DNA from: Seriola aureovittata
Lineage: Eukaryota; Chordata; Actinopteri; Carangiformes; Carangidae
Reading direction: 5' to 3'
Assembly (NCBI RefSeq): GCF_021018895.1
Contig: NC_079375.1
Coordinates: 4,364,560 to 4,428,559 of the forward strand
DNA length: 64,000 nt
Positions 1 to 11,658 of this stretch are shown here, piece after piece. Position numbers and translations under genes: made by a program. Positions within the stretch are counted from its first letter, which is position 1, and every line of letters begins with the position of its first letter. Under the pieces are notes generated by a model that worked only from the letters and a program-made list of their open reading frames with translations, searched no databases and was not told where the DNA came from.

Positions 1-3000
1 TAAACAAGCTACGGATTATATCCTCATTTATTTAATTTTAAATGTGATTCAGTCTGTCTTCCCGCAGATGTCGCCATACGATCACATTTGAATAGATAAA
101 TTAAGACCCAGTCAGACGTGAGTTTTTTCTTTCCTTACTGTTCCACTCTGGTAGCCAAAAGTTTAAAGTGCAGTGGGACACATATATTATTAAAGTTCAA
201 GTGTGCAATTTTGCTGTCAGAAACTATAATGCAATCACCCACATTTATGTTTTAAACTTCCTGTAAATTCCATTGCATTAAATTGGTAAAGCACTCTTAG
301 TTCATAAGTCAGTGTTGCTTAGCAACTTTTATGAAGCCATGACATTGCAGATTTCTTTTACAGTTAGGTAGAGCTTGAAAAATGAATAAAGAATCTGTGT
401 TTAAAAAGATGCTTTTCACCGAGAGATCCTCTGCAGTTGACATTAGTTCAACTGTCAGTGATTGGTGTTTTTTGTTTTGTTGTGACCCAGTTATGACCTC
501 TTTATAGTCTGCAGTGTGTGACTGTGTAAAAGTACCTTTTTTGACATTTGATGTAACTTAAATCTGTAGGCTTAGAAATCTTCCTTCAACCTGTCCTTTC
601 TCCTTGACGTTCTTTTTAATTCCTGCTATATTAAAGACTAGCATCAAAGTTTCAGAACCAATGCAAAGTTGCCAATGTACTGTACATATTCTGTGTGATC
701 TGATACCAGTACTTATTTAATACAATGTGTGATCATTGCTGGATTAATGTGTTACAAGGCCCTGGGACAAAATGGAGCTTCTGCTGGTCCCTTAATACCC
801 ATTCCTCCCACTCTTTGTGCAATGTGCACAGCAGTCCAGTGCCATAATGCTAAATTTCTCCAGGTTTGCCTTGTGCTAATTCTATACCATTCAAATTCAT
901 TGAGGAATATACATCTTGTAAGCAAATCTCTTGTCACAGGGACCATTTTCAAAATACACCTTTAAGATCAGGAAATTAAGCAGCCTTTATGGCCTCATCA
1001 TGGTGAATGGTGATCTGGTAAATCAGCCTTGAACACGCTACATTCAAATTCAAAAAGCCATTATTACTGTACAGTGCCTGGCTGCATCATTTATTCAATT
1101 TCAATTTTCAATTTTCAGGTACCTCTTACCTATTATTTTAATACACATTTTGGTGGAAGCCAAATTGACATATTTGAAACTTCGACTATAACTTTTAAAC
1201 TATAAAATTACAAAGCAATGACCTAAAATCAGCCAATATAATTTGTTTTAATGCAGGAGAACATGGCTGGAATAGTTTGTGCATTTTAGCCGTGTGCTTT
1301 TTCAGGGGCCACCTCCTGTGCAGTTTTCATTCCAGGACAAAATAACTCCTAAAAGGCAAGAAATGCAGCCATCTTTGAGATCAAAATATAACAGAAAGGT
1401 TACAAAAGTACGATATAGTCACAACAAACCTACCGCAGAGCACTGCAGACTCTCAATGCGATCCTATGGGACTAGAATAGGAAGAGTGCAGTCAGTTCTC
1501 ATTATAGTAGGGACTCTCAAGCAGCATGTGAAACTTTGTTCTTCCTTGCAAAAATCACTCTGCCTGTACTGACAGCAACAGTAGGCTGCCTTTCTTTTTT
1601 TTCCTTTTTTTTTCTGAATATCTTTTGAGGCACCCACGGTCATCCCTTGTGTTTCCACTGACAGCATGTGGGAGATTTTCCAGCAGCATGAATAGATGGC
1701 CTTGGTGGAGGAGGCAGGAGGCTTTTTGACAGAGCAGGAGTGTCCTCCAACGTGTTAGCTGGCTCCAGCCTGCCACTGCATGTTCATTATCACCAAAAAC
1801 CTTGGTCAGACAAAGTGGAACGAAACAGACACACCACAAAAAAATATTAATCAAAAACTTGATTTCATGAAAAACAAATTGTGACCATGAAGTGACATAA
1901 TTTCAGTGAAATTTTATTTGTTGTTTTAAATCACATTAATACAGTGGGCATAGTTTCAGTGATTGCATTACATTCGTGCTTAGTTTTTCCTTCTCTACAT
2001 ATAACACTGTTTTCATGTTCAAACCAAACAACTTCAGTCTTCAACTGGTGATTTTTATGTTTTAAACATTTTGGCAGCATGCATCATGCCTCGTTACTTT
2101 GATGTGCTCTGGCTGAAGCACGAAATAATGCAGGAACGACCAATCAAAAGTATAAAATTATGTGATTTCAAAGAAATAAAAACAATTTTATTTGCTGGTA
2201 GTTTTTATTTCCACGTTTAGTGCAACATGAGCTCATTGCTATTTACCAGGAAGAAGAGGACTGACATAAAAAAACACTTTCTTTCTCTTTATGTTTTTTC
2301 ATGAGAATAGAAACAATGCACCCTCATCAACTAAATTGGAAATGGAATAAAAAAGTTGGTCACAAAAAAAGAAAAAAAAGGAACATAAAAACAAAATTCT
2401 GCACATATTTTTCACTTCCTTCATATATAGGATTATGCTGTAGTGGGGAAAATTAGCAAACAAGTTAACAAAGTCATTTTTCATTTCATGGTGACTTTAA
2501 GGTCAACTGAAGGATTATGTCTCTGTGGGGTTGAGCAAACTCCCACTTTGGCTCTCAAAGCCCTTATTTGAATAAAGTAATAAACACATGATGGTCAAGC
2601 TATAAACAAGACTGGTTTTTGTGTTTTGTGAAAAGTAGAAATTTTTACACTTGACAATGTGGCTGTGAACAACAAAGCCTCAAATGTAATGCAAATATAT
2701 TTTCCAAAGCACAATTTATGTTATGGAGAAATAATATTGCTCTACATATACAGTACTGTACATGTAGTGCTGTCAGGAATGTGAATGACTGGTGGCATGT
2801 TGGTGTTGATGTCTTCTTTGCTTCAGGTAATCCCAAGGATTTTATAAAGGTCTGGACTGTCCAGACGCTGGTTCATCCAGCTTAAGCTATCCATCAGTGT
2901 CAGATGGAAAACAAAACCCTGCTTTTCCCCGCTTCTGTCTTTTCAGCTTTGTTATCCAGCAACAGTTTGAACAAAATGGATTTTTCTTTCTACATCAACA

Positions 3001-3054
3001 ACAAACTGCTACATACTCTCACACTGTTATATATGCTTAGCTTCAAGGAAAAGA
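1..3054. other. Unique intergenic or intronic sequence, no gene seen
   Basis: AT-rich unique sequence with scattered short A and T runs. Open frames are at most about 100 codons, lack recognisable domains and show no convincing exon boundaries. I see no RNA gene and no clear repeat. Confidence 0.6.
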
Positions 3055-3061
3055 AATCTTT

Positions 3062-3420
3062 GTGACAGCAGTTTGGGGAAGGAACTTTCCTGTTTCAACA
3101 CGACAATACATCCGCACACAAAGCCAGGTCCATCAATAATTTCTTTTCCCCCAGTTTGGTGTGGGAAAACTTAAATGGCCTTCACAGACCCCTGACCACA
3201 TCTAACACCTTTGAGATAATTGGCCTTATCGCCTAACCTCAATAATGCTCTTCTGTCTGAATTGGAGCAAATCCTTGAAACCAGGTTCTAAAATCTGGTG
3301 TAAAACTTGAAACCAACTAAAGCAGCTGCTACAATGTCCATGGTTTTGGAATACGATGTTCAACAACCACATATCGGTGTAATGTTCACCTGTCGTCACA
3401 CTTTTGGTTACATATTGTAT
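3062..3420 (+). pseudogene. Decayed Tc1-like transposase 3' part with element end
   Basis: This is the C-terminal part of a Tc1/mariner-type DDE transposase, the enzyme that cuts and pastes its own element. A readable stretch encodes FLFQHDNTSAHKARSIN, matching the block around the second catalytic Asp in this family (QHDN). It is followed by WPSQTPDH, a degraded form of the family's W-P-x-Q-S-P-D-L motif, and then two in-frame stops. The segment after that is shortened and shifted in frame relative to what I know of the family. The non-coding tail closes with CACTTTTGGTTACATATTGT, resembling the terminal repeat seen at such ends. No 5' half or DNA-binding domain is visible. The copy is dead. 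Family assignment is from recall of typical teleost Tc1-like elements. Confidence 0.8.
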
Positions 3421-3599
3421 ATGCCTTGCTCATTTTCTTAATCTCTATAAATGCTAACATTAACCCTCACCATTATATGATTAACATTTGTTACCCTTAC
3501 CTAGCCTTTAATCCATTACCTCTACCTTTCCTCTGGTAACTTGTATAAACCTCTCAATCTAGATTTAATTTTAAATCAGTTAATTGGCAGGAAGTTAAT

Positions 3600-3740
3600 T
3601 TGGTCTTGAATATATATAATAATAATAATAATAATAATACATTTTATTTAAAGGCGCCTTTCTTGGCACTCAAGGACACCGTACACAGTTACACAAATTG
3701 AGATTAAAACACATTAAGAATTAATTAATTAATTAACAAC
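3600..3740 (+). repeat. AAT-headed interspersed repeat (retroposon-tail type)
   Basis: An (AAT)n run at about 3611-3639 leads into CATTTTATTTAAAGGCGCC and then CACTCAAGGACACC. This combination recurs widely in fish genomes as a retroposon tail. The superfamily cannot be set from the fragment. It sits directly between a Tc1 relic and a GCTAA-rich repeat. Confidence 0.6.
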
Positions 3741-3806
3741 AATACAAATTAAATATAAAAATAAAAACAAAACAAAAGTATACTAAATATACTAACTTTA
3801 TCAACA

Positions 3807-4145
3807 ACGTTAAGAGTCTACAGCCATGCTAATGGGTCTGTGAGGCTACTTAGGCACAGCAGCGCTTTGAGCTACATGCTAATGTAAGCCAGCATGCTAA
3901 CATGCTAAAAACAAAGATGCCACAATGTTCAATTTTAGCAGGTGTGACGTTTTTTATTTTTACCATCTTAATTGCTTGCTAATGTTTGCTAACTGGAAAG
4001 TACAAAAACATTTAGCATGTTTTTTGGTCATAAACCAGGGGCTAGGGGAAGAACCATGGGATCAGTCTGTGCAATATTGATCCACAATCCATCTGAAAGT
4101 TGTTGAGAAATTTCAGCGTGGACCGACTGACATTGCCACCCACAC
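3807..4145 (+). repeat. GCTAA-rich teleost interspersed repeat
   Basis: Repeated ATGCTAA and GCTAACATGCTAA words (3826-4020) are followed by 'TTGGTCATAAACCA', then an 'AATCCATCTGAAAGTTGTTG AGAAATTTCAG' type ending at about 4087-4117 and 'GACCGACTGACATTGCCA'. This order matches a very common teleost non-coding repeat that ends with a 'rate of mispriming'-free GACATTGCC motif. It has no coding capacity. The class is not assigned. Confidence 0.65.
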
Positions 4146-4859
4146 TGCAAAAAACATGACAACAATGATGCCAAATGCTGCTGATATAATAATGAATCTC
4201 AGAGCTTTATTATTGAAATTACATTTCTATCTTTGTTTGACAGTTCGGCATTTTGGCATGCACTGGTCAGCTGCTGTATCAGTGCTAAGGTTTATCACAT
4301 AATGCCCTCACTGTGGCCTTATCACACTTATCCTCCCTCAGCTCAGCCACATAAACACCAAGCCATCTTTTGCACCTGGTAATATAAGATTTCATACACA
4401 AACATATCCACCAACTCACTTTATATTTTGCAGAATATAATGAAGTGTAATTTTTTGATATTGAATAATATCCAGCAACGGTTTGGGGTGAAATTAGATT
4501 GATTTGGGAAATGTGTTTTGGAATGAAGCTGTTCCACACTATATAACAGCATCTATTAAAGAATGAAGTTATCAGATACAGGCCATCAGTGAAAAAACAT
4601 TGAGGCAGGAAACAATAACACAGAATGTAAATGTTCAACCTGATGCCTGTTCTCTCTCAGGACCTGAGTCCTCTTCACAGTTGCTCGTGCAGGTGTCCTG
4701 ACAGAGTTTTACCAACATACGGGATGTGGAAAAGAGGTCAAACTCTGTGTCTGGACATATTTTGTGATAAAAAGGTGTAAAAATCTGTTACTCACAGTCT
4801 AATTAATACCTATATGATACATTAAATATTTAGTTGCTTTCAGAGTACAAGTCCCACAG
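4146..4859. other. Unassigned non-coding sequence
   Basis: AT-rich. A 117-codon antisense open frame lies at 4285-4638 but shows no domain and biased hydrophobic or aromatic composition expected of random AT-rich sequence. The text around 4500-4620 (GAATGAAGCTGTTCCACAC) reads like part of an old repeat, without certainty. Confidence 0.45.
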
Positions 4860-5190
4860 GGCCCTTTGCTTGGCCACTAGCCGATCTGACACGGCTTTGC
4901 TCTTTTAGCACCGAAATGTCAATTTCTCCCCAGACCTTTTCATTAGTGCACATTTTAGATGGATAGTTGGCCCTGGGTCTGCACTCCCATCCCATCCACT
5001 TTCCTCCTCACCTCTGGGGCCAATTAGGGCGCTGGAGCTGAAAATAAATGAAACGCGGTGGCAAAACAGCGTTTACTTCAAAACCTCGCGCTTAATTTGA
5101 AGATATCTCTCTGATCTGAAGTTGAATTAGCAGGGTGATATTCCCTTTGATCTCGCAGGTTTTGCATTTGTTGCCAACTTATTGAGTGGA
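4860..5190. other. Candidate conserved non-coding block
   Basis: Complex, non-repetitive sequence with balanced composition stands out from its AT-rich neighbours. It contains CCAATTAGGGCG, ATTAGTGCAC and CGCTTAATTTGAAGATATC-type words that resemble transcription-factor sites (ATTA cores). It has no open reading frame of note and no repeat character. The call as a possible enhancer is inference from appearance only. Confidence 0.3.
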
Positions 5191-5239
5191 GACTCCAGAG
5201 GAACACTAAGCGCAGAGTGTGTGTGGATACACTGTGGAT

Positions 5240-5269
5240 ACACACACACACACACACGCACACACACAC
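5240..5269. repeat. (CA)n microsatellite
   Basis: About 15 CA units interrupted by one CG. Confidence 0.95.
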
Positions 5270-6385
5270 CTACAAACAAAGTGCATGTATAGTGCAGACA
5301 GTCTAACACAGAAACACATAAATTGCCATCTTCTCCACTCCCTTTACTTCAGCACATAAAATGCAACCAACCAGCCAAAAAGTCAATGCTCCATGTAGAC
5401 ACTTACACATACAGGGAATATAAAGATACACAATTCTCACTTCTCTACATGTGAAGACCCTCATTAACAATCCTAACTATTACCATCGTAACTCCATGTC
5501 CAACCTGGACCTTTACCCTAACCTTAACCTTAGTTCTGGTCTATTAAAACCATCAGTTTTATCAGTAATGATAAAATTGTTAATCAACAAGTTAACAGCT
5601 GAGACCTAGGAACATGATGCTAAAATAATCCACACGGAGGGAAATATGAGCAATCAGACAGGTTGTAAAATAACCAACAGGTCGTCAAACTCATTTAGAG
5701 GAGAAATCAAAAGCCAAAATTATGGATCAAACTGTTGTTTTATAGACTGAATTCCTGGTTTAACTTTGACCCTACATACTTACTGTATTCGTGTGGAGAG
5801 CTTTCTTATTCTACATCTATGATTGTCTGACCGCACAGGTTTCTTGCTGATATCCAATACTGCAAAAGAGACCCAAGCTGTAATGAGCCAGAAGCATCCT
5901 TCAAAAGGAATACTTGACCCAAAATCTCTATTCAGCAGCATTTTATTCACACCTCTTAAGGCTCGAAAGGTTGTTATGAAAAGTCTGTGGCTCCTCCTTG
6001 GAATGAATTCCAATAGTGAAACAGAATAATGACAAAGAAAAATGTGTTAAAACATACCAGAATGTCCTCAAACCTCACCTTTTGTAATTTCCATGGATGT
6101 TTTGATACCTTTTTTTTTCCTTGTGACTCTGGGAGATCCATTGATACTGCTGCAAATCAAAGTGGAGTGTTGAACAGTTTGACAAACAAATCACAAGTCG
6201 AGCTCTCAGTTAAGATGGCGGCTCGAGTGTTTGACACTAATCTGGACGGATCATTTGGATGAACTCTCGCCCCTCGTACCTCAGACTCAGATGGCTCTCC
6301 TGACACACAGCCTCAGGCTCTGCTGCTTTTATTTGGACTGTGGTAAAAATTAAAAAAAAAAGTTTATACGGGCACACGCGCTCAT

Positions 6386-6386
<1 letters not shown>
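5270..6386. other. Unassigned non-coding sequence
   Basis: Unique AT-rich sequence. Short overlapping open frames on both strands at 5780-6030 have no recognisable product. Confidence 0.5.

Positions 6387-6422
<36 letters not shown>
6387..6422. repeat. (CA)18 microsatellite
   Basis: Uninterrupted CA run of 36 bp. Confidence 0.95.
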
Positions 6423-6425
<3 letters not shown>

Positions 6426-8653
6426 TCGAGGTAGTCATCTGAGAGGTGGTGTACTGCACAATGTGTCTACATGTAAAGGGAAATCGATAACACGTGAGGC
6501 CACTGGGTTCAAAACATTATTGGCTGTGAATTCTCTTGTTCAGGTGTTGTGGGTTCTGTGTATTGAGCTGCTTGCTGGCTGCTAATAGCCCCTCAGTGGG
6601 TGTGTGCACCGCCACCGAGTTGGTTTTGAATGGGATTGATTCCCATTCTCAGACCAGAATATCTGCAAAGTAACACAAACAACACTTGAAACAGTGGCAA
6701 AGGATCAAAATTGGTCTTGTTCTGATTACAATTAATACCCATTAGACATCTAAACTCTGCATGCGATGTATCAAAGACTGTATCAGTTAGTTTTATACAG
6801 TCTCCTAAAAGTAGCAGAACAGAAGCTTGTTTTAATTAAAACATATACACATATTGTTACACATCATTTTGTACAGCAGATATATTGAATTTTGTGTGAG
6901 GTCATACAGTCTGTCATATGTCACATACTGTGCTGTAAAGTCTAGAGAGCCAAAACAAAACTTGAGGGTGACCAGAGAGAAAGAAAATATGCACAATCTT
7001 CACTTTACTTCACTTCTGGCAAGAGAAATGATTTCAGTTATGACGACACTGATTGTGGAGCAATAAACACATGTTATTATGCATTGTTTGTTTGCAGTTT
7101 GTCAAAGCAGCAATCATATAATATATTTAATTAAAGCCACCATGTGCTGGATTTGAAATGTCTTACTTTGGCGCTCTCCGGTGGTCGAACCAAGAATGAC
7201 ACCAGCTGGAATGCCATCAGTAGTAGTTACTGCAGAAGTCTTTCTGTAATGTGTGAAAGTTTAATTTTCTAAAAGAAAAAAAACTCTTTGAAGCTCTTAG
7301 ATGCATTTGTCAAAACAAATTGCATTTTCTTTTTACAAATGATATTGCACTGGAATAAACTGGGCAGTCATTTGTCTCACATCTACAGTATATAGTAGGC
7401 TAAGATTTAGACAAGGGAAGACAATTAGGTTTATTCAATAGGTCTGGCCATTGGTTCTATGATAAACTAATATTCACCAAAGCAATTGCAGATATGTGGG
7501 AATGTGCAAACTTCAACATCAGGGACTGTTTCAACATGTAGTTGTGTGCCCTCCATGCCATTTTCCTGAGGGACATTACTGGTCTTTCAACTTTTGCTTC
7601 CCCCTCCACATAAAGTGGTAGCCAATCTGTCACCCTGGTTACGACCTGTCGATCGTTGGTGTTTGTTGCTCGGTTGCACTGATAGTTCAATGAAATGTAA
7701 TCTTTGTAGCTCTGTATGTTTGTTGTATTTCCTTTTAACAATTTGCATAAAATTAAGGAAAAATTATTTAGTAGAAAAATTAGCTAAACATTTGGAGCTT
7801 GATTTTGCATAAATTAATCCAATTTTGAAATAATAATTTTCTGCCTATCTGTTTACATTTTGTCTGAGGTCGGGGGAATAAGTGGAGGCTCATATCATGC
7901 TGTATGAGTTCAACATGTGGGAGTTTTTTCCTGTGTGAGGAGCCTTCCTAGCAGCCTTGGCTGTGACCTCTAGAGAGGACGGATAATAACTTCACTGCAA
8001 TGAATGTTCAAAGTTAGTTTGCCCTCCACCCACAGCTATATCTCCAATTTCTGCATTCGCTTTCAAGCTTGCACTCTCCTAGTCCCTCAGACTCTCTCTC
8101 TCACACATGCACAATCTCCACATCTGTGTGTGTGCACATTCAGTCCGTCTCATTCTCAGTATATACGATTCAGTCTGTTTTATGTCCTTCCTGTCTGCAT
8201 CTGCGGTTAGAGCAAAAATACAAAAAAAGAGAAGAAAATCTTTGAATGTAATTTATCTAATTTAATATCCCTTATTTCACTGTGTTTATGTCAGTATAGG
8301 TTTTTACAGAGTTAGTCCCTTTAAATACATTTGCTTGAAATAAGAGCAACTGCTTCATCCCAACATTTAAAGACCTATGAATAACTGTGTGTGTGGAGAA
8401 ACTTGTGAGAACATTTTTGGCAGTTATTCTTCAGCTCAGCATCTCTGTGCAATTTTTTTTCTCCCCTTTAAACTCATTGTTTTATGTTTTTGACACATTT
8501 ACTACAGGGTTCAGTCTCTTACTCACACCATGTTCATTTCCAGTGGCAGCAGGAAGCTGTATTCAGTGAATAATCTCAGCTAAATCCACTGTATGCAAGC
8601 GGCAGACAAAGTTGGCAAATAGTTAGTGAAGACACTCAAAACATCAAGCAGTT
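6423..8653. other. Unassigned non-coding sequence
   Basis: No supported gene. A segment at about 7125-7260 (AAGCCACCATGTGCTGGATT, then GGCGCTCTCCGGTGG) looks like a piece of a fish interspersed repeat. The rest is AT-rich unique sequence. Confidence 0.5.
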
Positions 8654-8880
8654 AAAGAGTCAGAGATATTTCCTAGTGGATGGTGGAGACCAAACCAGAG
8701 CTACAAGACATAGATTCATCACGTGGGCAGAAACAGGAATCCAAATGAATAATAACGCTGCTTTCATGCCTGCTAGATGTGTGAATAGGCAGCTGTTTGC
8801 TAATGCATTAGGAACTACTTTATATGTTGACCATGTGTCAGCCTGTTGTGGTCAAAAATGTAGTTGATGCAGCTTTAATC
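8654..8880 (-). repeat. Dispersed repeat family B, copy 1
   Basis: Shares blocks with copies near 22.85 kb (opposite strand) and 62.47 kb. They are TGGAGACCAAA near the start, GAATAGGCAGCTGTTTGCTAA in the middle (compare GAATAGGCATCTTTTTGCTAA at about 62562) and CAGCCTGTTG followed by GTCAAAAATGTA at the end. It is non-coding and the class is unknown. Orientation is arbitrary. Confidence 0.6.
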
Positions 8881-9062
8881 ACTTTATTGTCAACCCTGGG
8901 TCTTGAAAACCTATGCAACCAATTTGCAACAGTGAGTCTTTTTTTCACCCAGATTTGTTAATCAACATATTGTAGAAACAGTTTTAGTTGATGCATAATT
9001 CACAAAATGTTCAACGACAATGTATTTAGTTTGGTTCTCCTTGTAAAAAGAAGCATGATCAA

Positions 9063-9500
9063 CATTTTTATGCCTCTGCGCCAGCGACAGCCAGAGCCAG
9101 AGGCAGTATGTTTTCAGGTTGTTCGTCCGTCCATCCCATTCTCTCTAATGTAATATCTCAGTAACGACGTGAGGGAACTTCTTCAAATTCTGCACAAACA
9201 TTGATTTGGACTCAGAGATGAACTGATCAGATTTTGGTGGTCAAAGGTCACTGTGACCTCACAAAACACATTTCTAGACAAAACATCACAAATTCATACG
9301 CTAATTATGACACAATTTATCTCAAATGTTTATGAGAATAAAGTAAAGTGATGACATATTATATCCAAATGGGTCAAGGGTCAACTTCACTGTGACATCA
9401 TTCTGTTCAACACCTGTGACGATTAACACTGTAACTCAGGAAGGGGAGATTGTGACCATGTTTCCTGCAACTTGGCTGGTTGGCAGAGACATAGACAAAC
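9063..9500 (+). repeat. Teleost interspersed repeat ('GTCAAAGGTCACTGTGACC' type)
   Basis: A GCCTCTG...CAGAGGC inverted pair at the left edge is followed by TATGTTTTCAGGTTGTTCGT, CGTCCGTCCATCCCATTC, ATATCTCAGTAACG, TTTGGTGGTCAAAGGTCACT and TTCATACGCTAATTATGACA. This series is one I recognise as a widespread fish repeat. It has no open frame. I cannot assign the superfamily reliably. Confidence 0.7.
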
Positions 9501-10170
9501 ATGTTTATGTTGAGGCAACTCAAAACACTGGCGAAAGACTCATCTTGGTTAGATATTGAAGGTCAGTGCTGACATGAAACAGAAATTCAATATTAAACCA
9601 AAATTTGTGTCTTTCCCTGAACTTAATGAAAGCGTTTTTGTTTCCTAAACACCGGACACAAACCCGGCCGTCGCTGGTGTCGAAGTCCTTCACTTAGTTT
9701 GCACACAACCCACTACAGTCATCTCCTGACAGTTACATAGCACTCTGTTGACTGTACATAATCCATGCAGCGGTTTTATAGGTAAAACCACTTGGCTTGT
9801 CATTTTTGGACAAAAATAATGCATTTACTTAGACAACTCTCAGGGTTTTCAGGGTCATTTCTTAACTCCACTATGAATCATTCAGTCTCAATATGCGTAT
9901 TATATATTACAATTTTAGATCTTTATATGTATATGTTGATTTCTCTTTTTCGAATCCCTTTTCTCTTTGCTCAGGTGCAGGTGTTTAGACAGGGCGAACA
10001 CCGAGGATACTCTCAATTCATGTTTGATTATTCCATCTGTCGTCACTGTCAGACTCCACGTGTACACAACACTGAGTGTGAATGTTTGGTTTGAACCCGT
10101 GAGTTGTTTTTCTGTTTGTTGAAACGTAGCCTACATTCTGCACTTGGCAGAATTGTTTCTGAACAACTGT
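9501..10170. other. Probable old repeat then unique sequence
   Basis: The segment at 9600-9760 (AAACACCGGACACAAACCCG region) has the feel of a decayed repeat. From about 9790 it is unique AT-rich sequence with a 100-codon open frame that has no recognisable domain. Confidence 0.35.
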
Positions 10171-10520
10171 CACGCTGATAAAGTCAATGACTCAAATTAA
10201 ACTGCATGAAACAGCCACAGATTGACAGGTGTTTGCCAACACAACGGCGCGCTTCCACCTGCTGCAGCCTCGCCGTAACCTTGCTGAATATTTCATATCT
10301 GCCAATATGTTTCTGTGTCACACTTTTGAAGTCGCGGCGTTGGATTTCACAGGGGTGAAATTTTTGGCGTATTGCTTTTTCTTTTATTGTTTTGCGTCGC
10401 CTTTTTTCCACCACAACAATGTCAATTTAGCATGCATCGCTCATCAAAAGCAACCTTGTCTGCCAGCTGCTGAACACAAACCTTCTCTTTCAGAGCCTGG
10501 CTGTTGTCATACGTTTAAAT
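10171..10520. other. Candidate conserved non-coding block
   Basis: Complex sequence with several CpGs and sites such as CTGAATATTTCATATCTGCC, plus ATGCATCG near the end. Open frames overlap on both strands, which argues against a single coding exon. The regulatory call is inference. Confidence 0.25.
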
Positions 10521-10570
10521 TATTCATCCGAATTTTAATAGACAGGAATATGATTATATAGTTTGACAAT

Positions 10571-10629
10571 GAAGAAGAGGGGGGCAGAAGAGGTGGGGGG
10601 GGGGAGGGGGGAGGGAGGGGAGAAAAAAA
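10571..10629 (+). repeat. Purine/G-rich tract
   Basis: About 60 bases almost free of pyrimidines, with G runs of up to 10. Four or more GGG runs make G-quadruplex formation possible on this strand. Confidence 0.85.
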
Positions 10630-10639
10630 TCCTCCAAAA

Positions 10640-10790
10640 TTCATTTCAAACATTCATGCATATTTAATAGGCTGGGTGCCAAGACTTCACACAGCAGTAT
10701 AATCCCAATATGCGGCAAGTCGTTATCGCTGTCATAGGCAATATGCAATAATTCTGCCACAGTGCACCTCTTTGGAAGACCAAACAGTGT
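10640..10790. other. Candidate conserved non-coding block
   Basis: Low-repeat sequence with ATGCATATTTAATAGG, CCCAATATGCGGCAAG and AGGCAATATGCAATAATTC. The paired 'AATATGC' octamer-like words and ATTA-type cores are what enhancers often show. It is bounded by a G-rich tract on one side and a CA array on the other. No conservation was measured. Confidence 0.35.
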
Positions 10791-10862
10791 GGTGCTGGTG
10801 TTCAACACCCAAAAAACAGCTTCCAAAGTCAAAACCCACAGCTTCCCTCAACTACATACAGT

Positions 10863-10867
10863 ACACA

Positions 10868-10906
<39 letters not shown>
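10863..10906. repeat. (CA)n microsatellite
   Basis: About 20 CA units with one AA interruption near the start. Confidence 0.95.
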
Positions 10907-10908
<2 letters not shown>

Positions 10909-11057
10909 TTTTTTTGGATTCCTTCCCTGCCTCACTTTGTACTCGACAGCACTCCCGTCCTCTCTGTTGCCATCTCTGCTTTCTGATGGGTGTAAATGGG
11001 TGATGCGTGGGTGAGGCGTCCCATCCGGTGGCAACTCCAAATACACCACACAGTGTG

Positions 11058-11080
11058 TTTTTTTTTTTTTTTTTTTTTTT
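11058..11080. repeat. T23 homopolymer
   Basis: 23 consecutive T. Could be the tail of an antisense retroposed sequence, but no adjoining gene sequence is recognised. Confidence 0.9.
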
Positions 11081-11512
11081 ACTCCTCCCTCCAACCTCCT
11101 GACAACCCCAGCACTTCGAAGAGAGGTAACAAACAAAACCCGCAAATGAGGTTTTACTCTCCACTTTTTCCAAACTCTCGAGACTTTATCTCAGAAGAGA
11201 AATATTCATCAAATGGCACAATGGTAAAAGTAGAAACTTTTCCTCTCTCTCTCTCTTTATTTTTTGTCTTTCCCTTGTGGAAATTTTTTTAATTTGCACG
11301 CTCTCCTCCGGTGTCCCCAGATGGTAGAAGTGATCAGAAAATATGTCAGAGAAAGTGTTCAATAATGAAGAAGCGCCGGGAGAGCTGTTAAAATACAAAC
11401 ACATGAAGATAGGAAGGGGAGGGGAGGTGTTGACGGTGGCAGTGAGGTGGGGGCATGATGTAAACCGTCAAGGGCTTCCCCCAGTGGGGCCACAACAAGA
11501 GAATGTCATAAC

Positions 11513-11548
11513 AAAAAAAAAAAAAAAAAAAGAAAAAGAAAAAAAGAG
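11513..11548. repeat. A-rich simple repeat
   Basis: 19 A followed by AG-interrupted A runs. Confidence 0.9.
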
Positions 11549-11621
11549 TGGTGCTAGGGGAGCAGCAACACACACAGCAGCTCTATTTGCATTAGTACCT
11601 TAAAGATAAGCCTCTCTTCAA

Positions 11622-11623
<2 letters not shown>

Positions 11624-11657
<34 letters not shown>
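11624..11657. repeat. (GT)17 microsatellite
   Basis: Uninterrupted GT run. Confidence 0.95.

Positions 11658-11658
<1 letters not shown>

Noticed and set aside
4285..4638. 117-codon antisense open frame
   Set aside because: Composition typical of AT-rich chance frames, with no motif.
5510..5535. CCCTAACC / CCTTAACC words resembling telomere repeat
   Set aside because: Only a few imperfect units, not a TTAGGG array.
7171..7184. Minus-strand CTCF-like match (12 of 14)
   Set aside because: It lies in repeat-like text where GGCGC...GGTGG is a common repeat motif, with mismatches in the core.
11058..11080. T23 as an antisense poly-A of a processed pseudogene
   Set aside because: No gene-like sequence is recognisable on either side.
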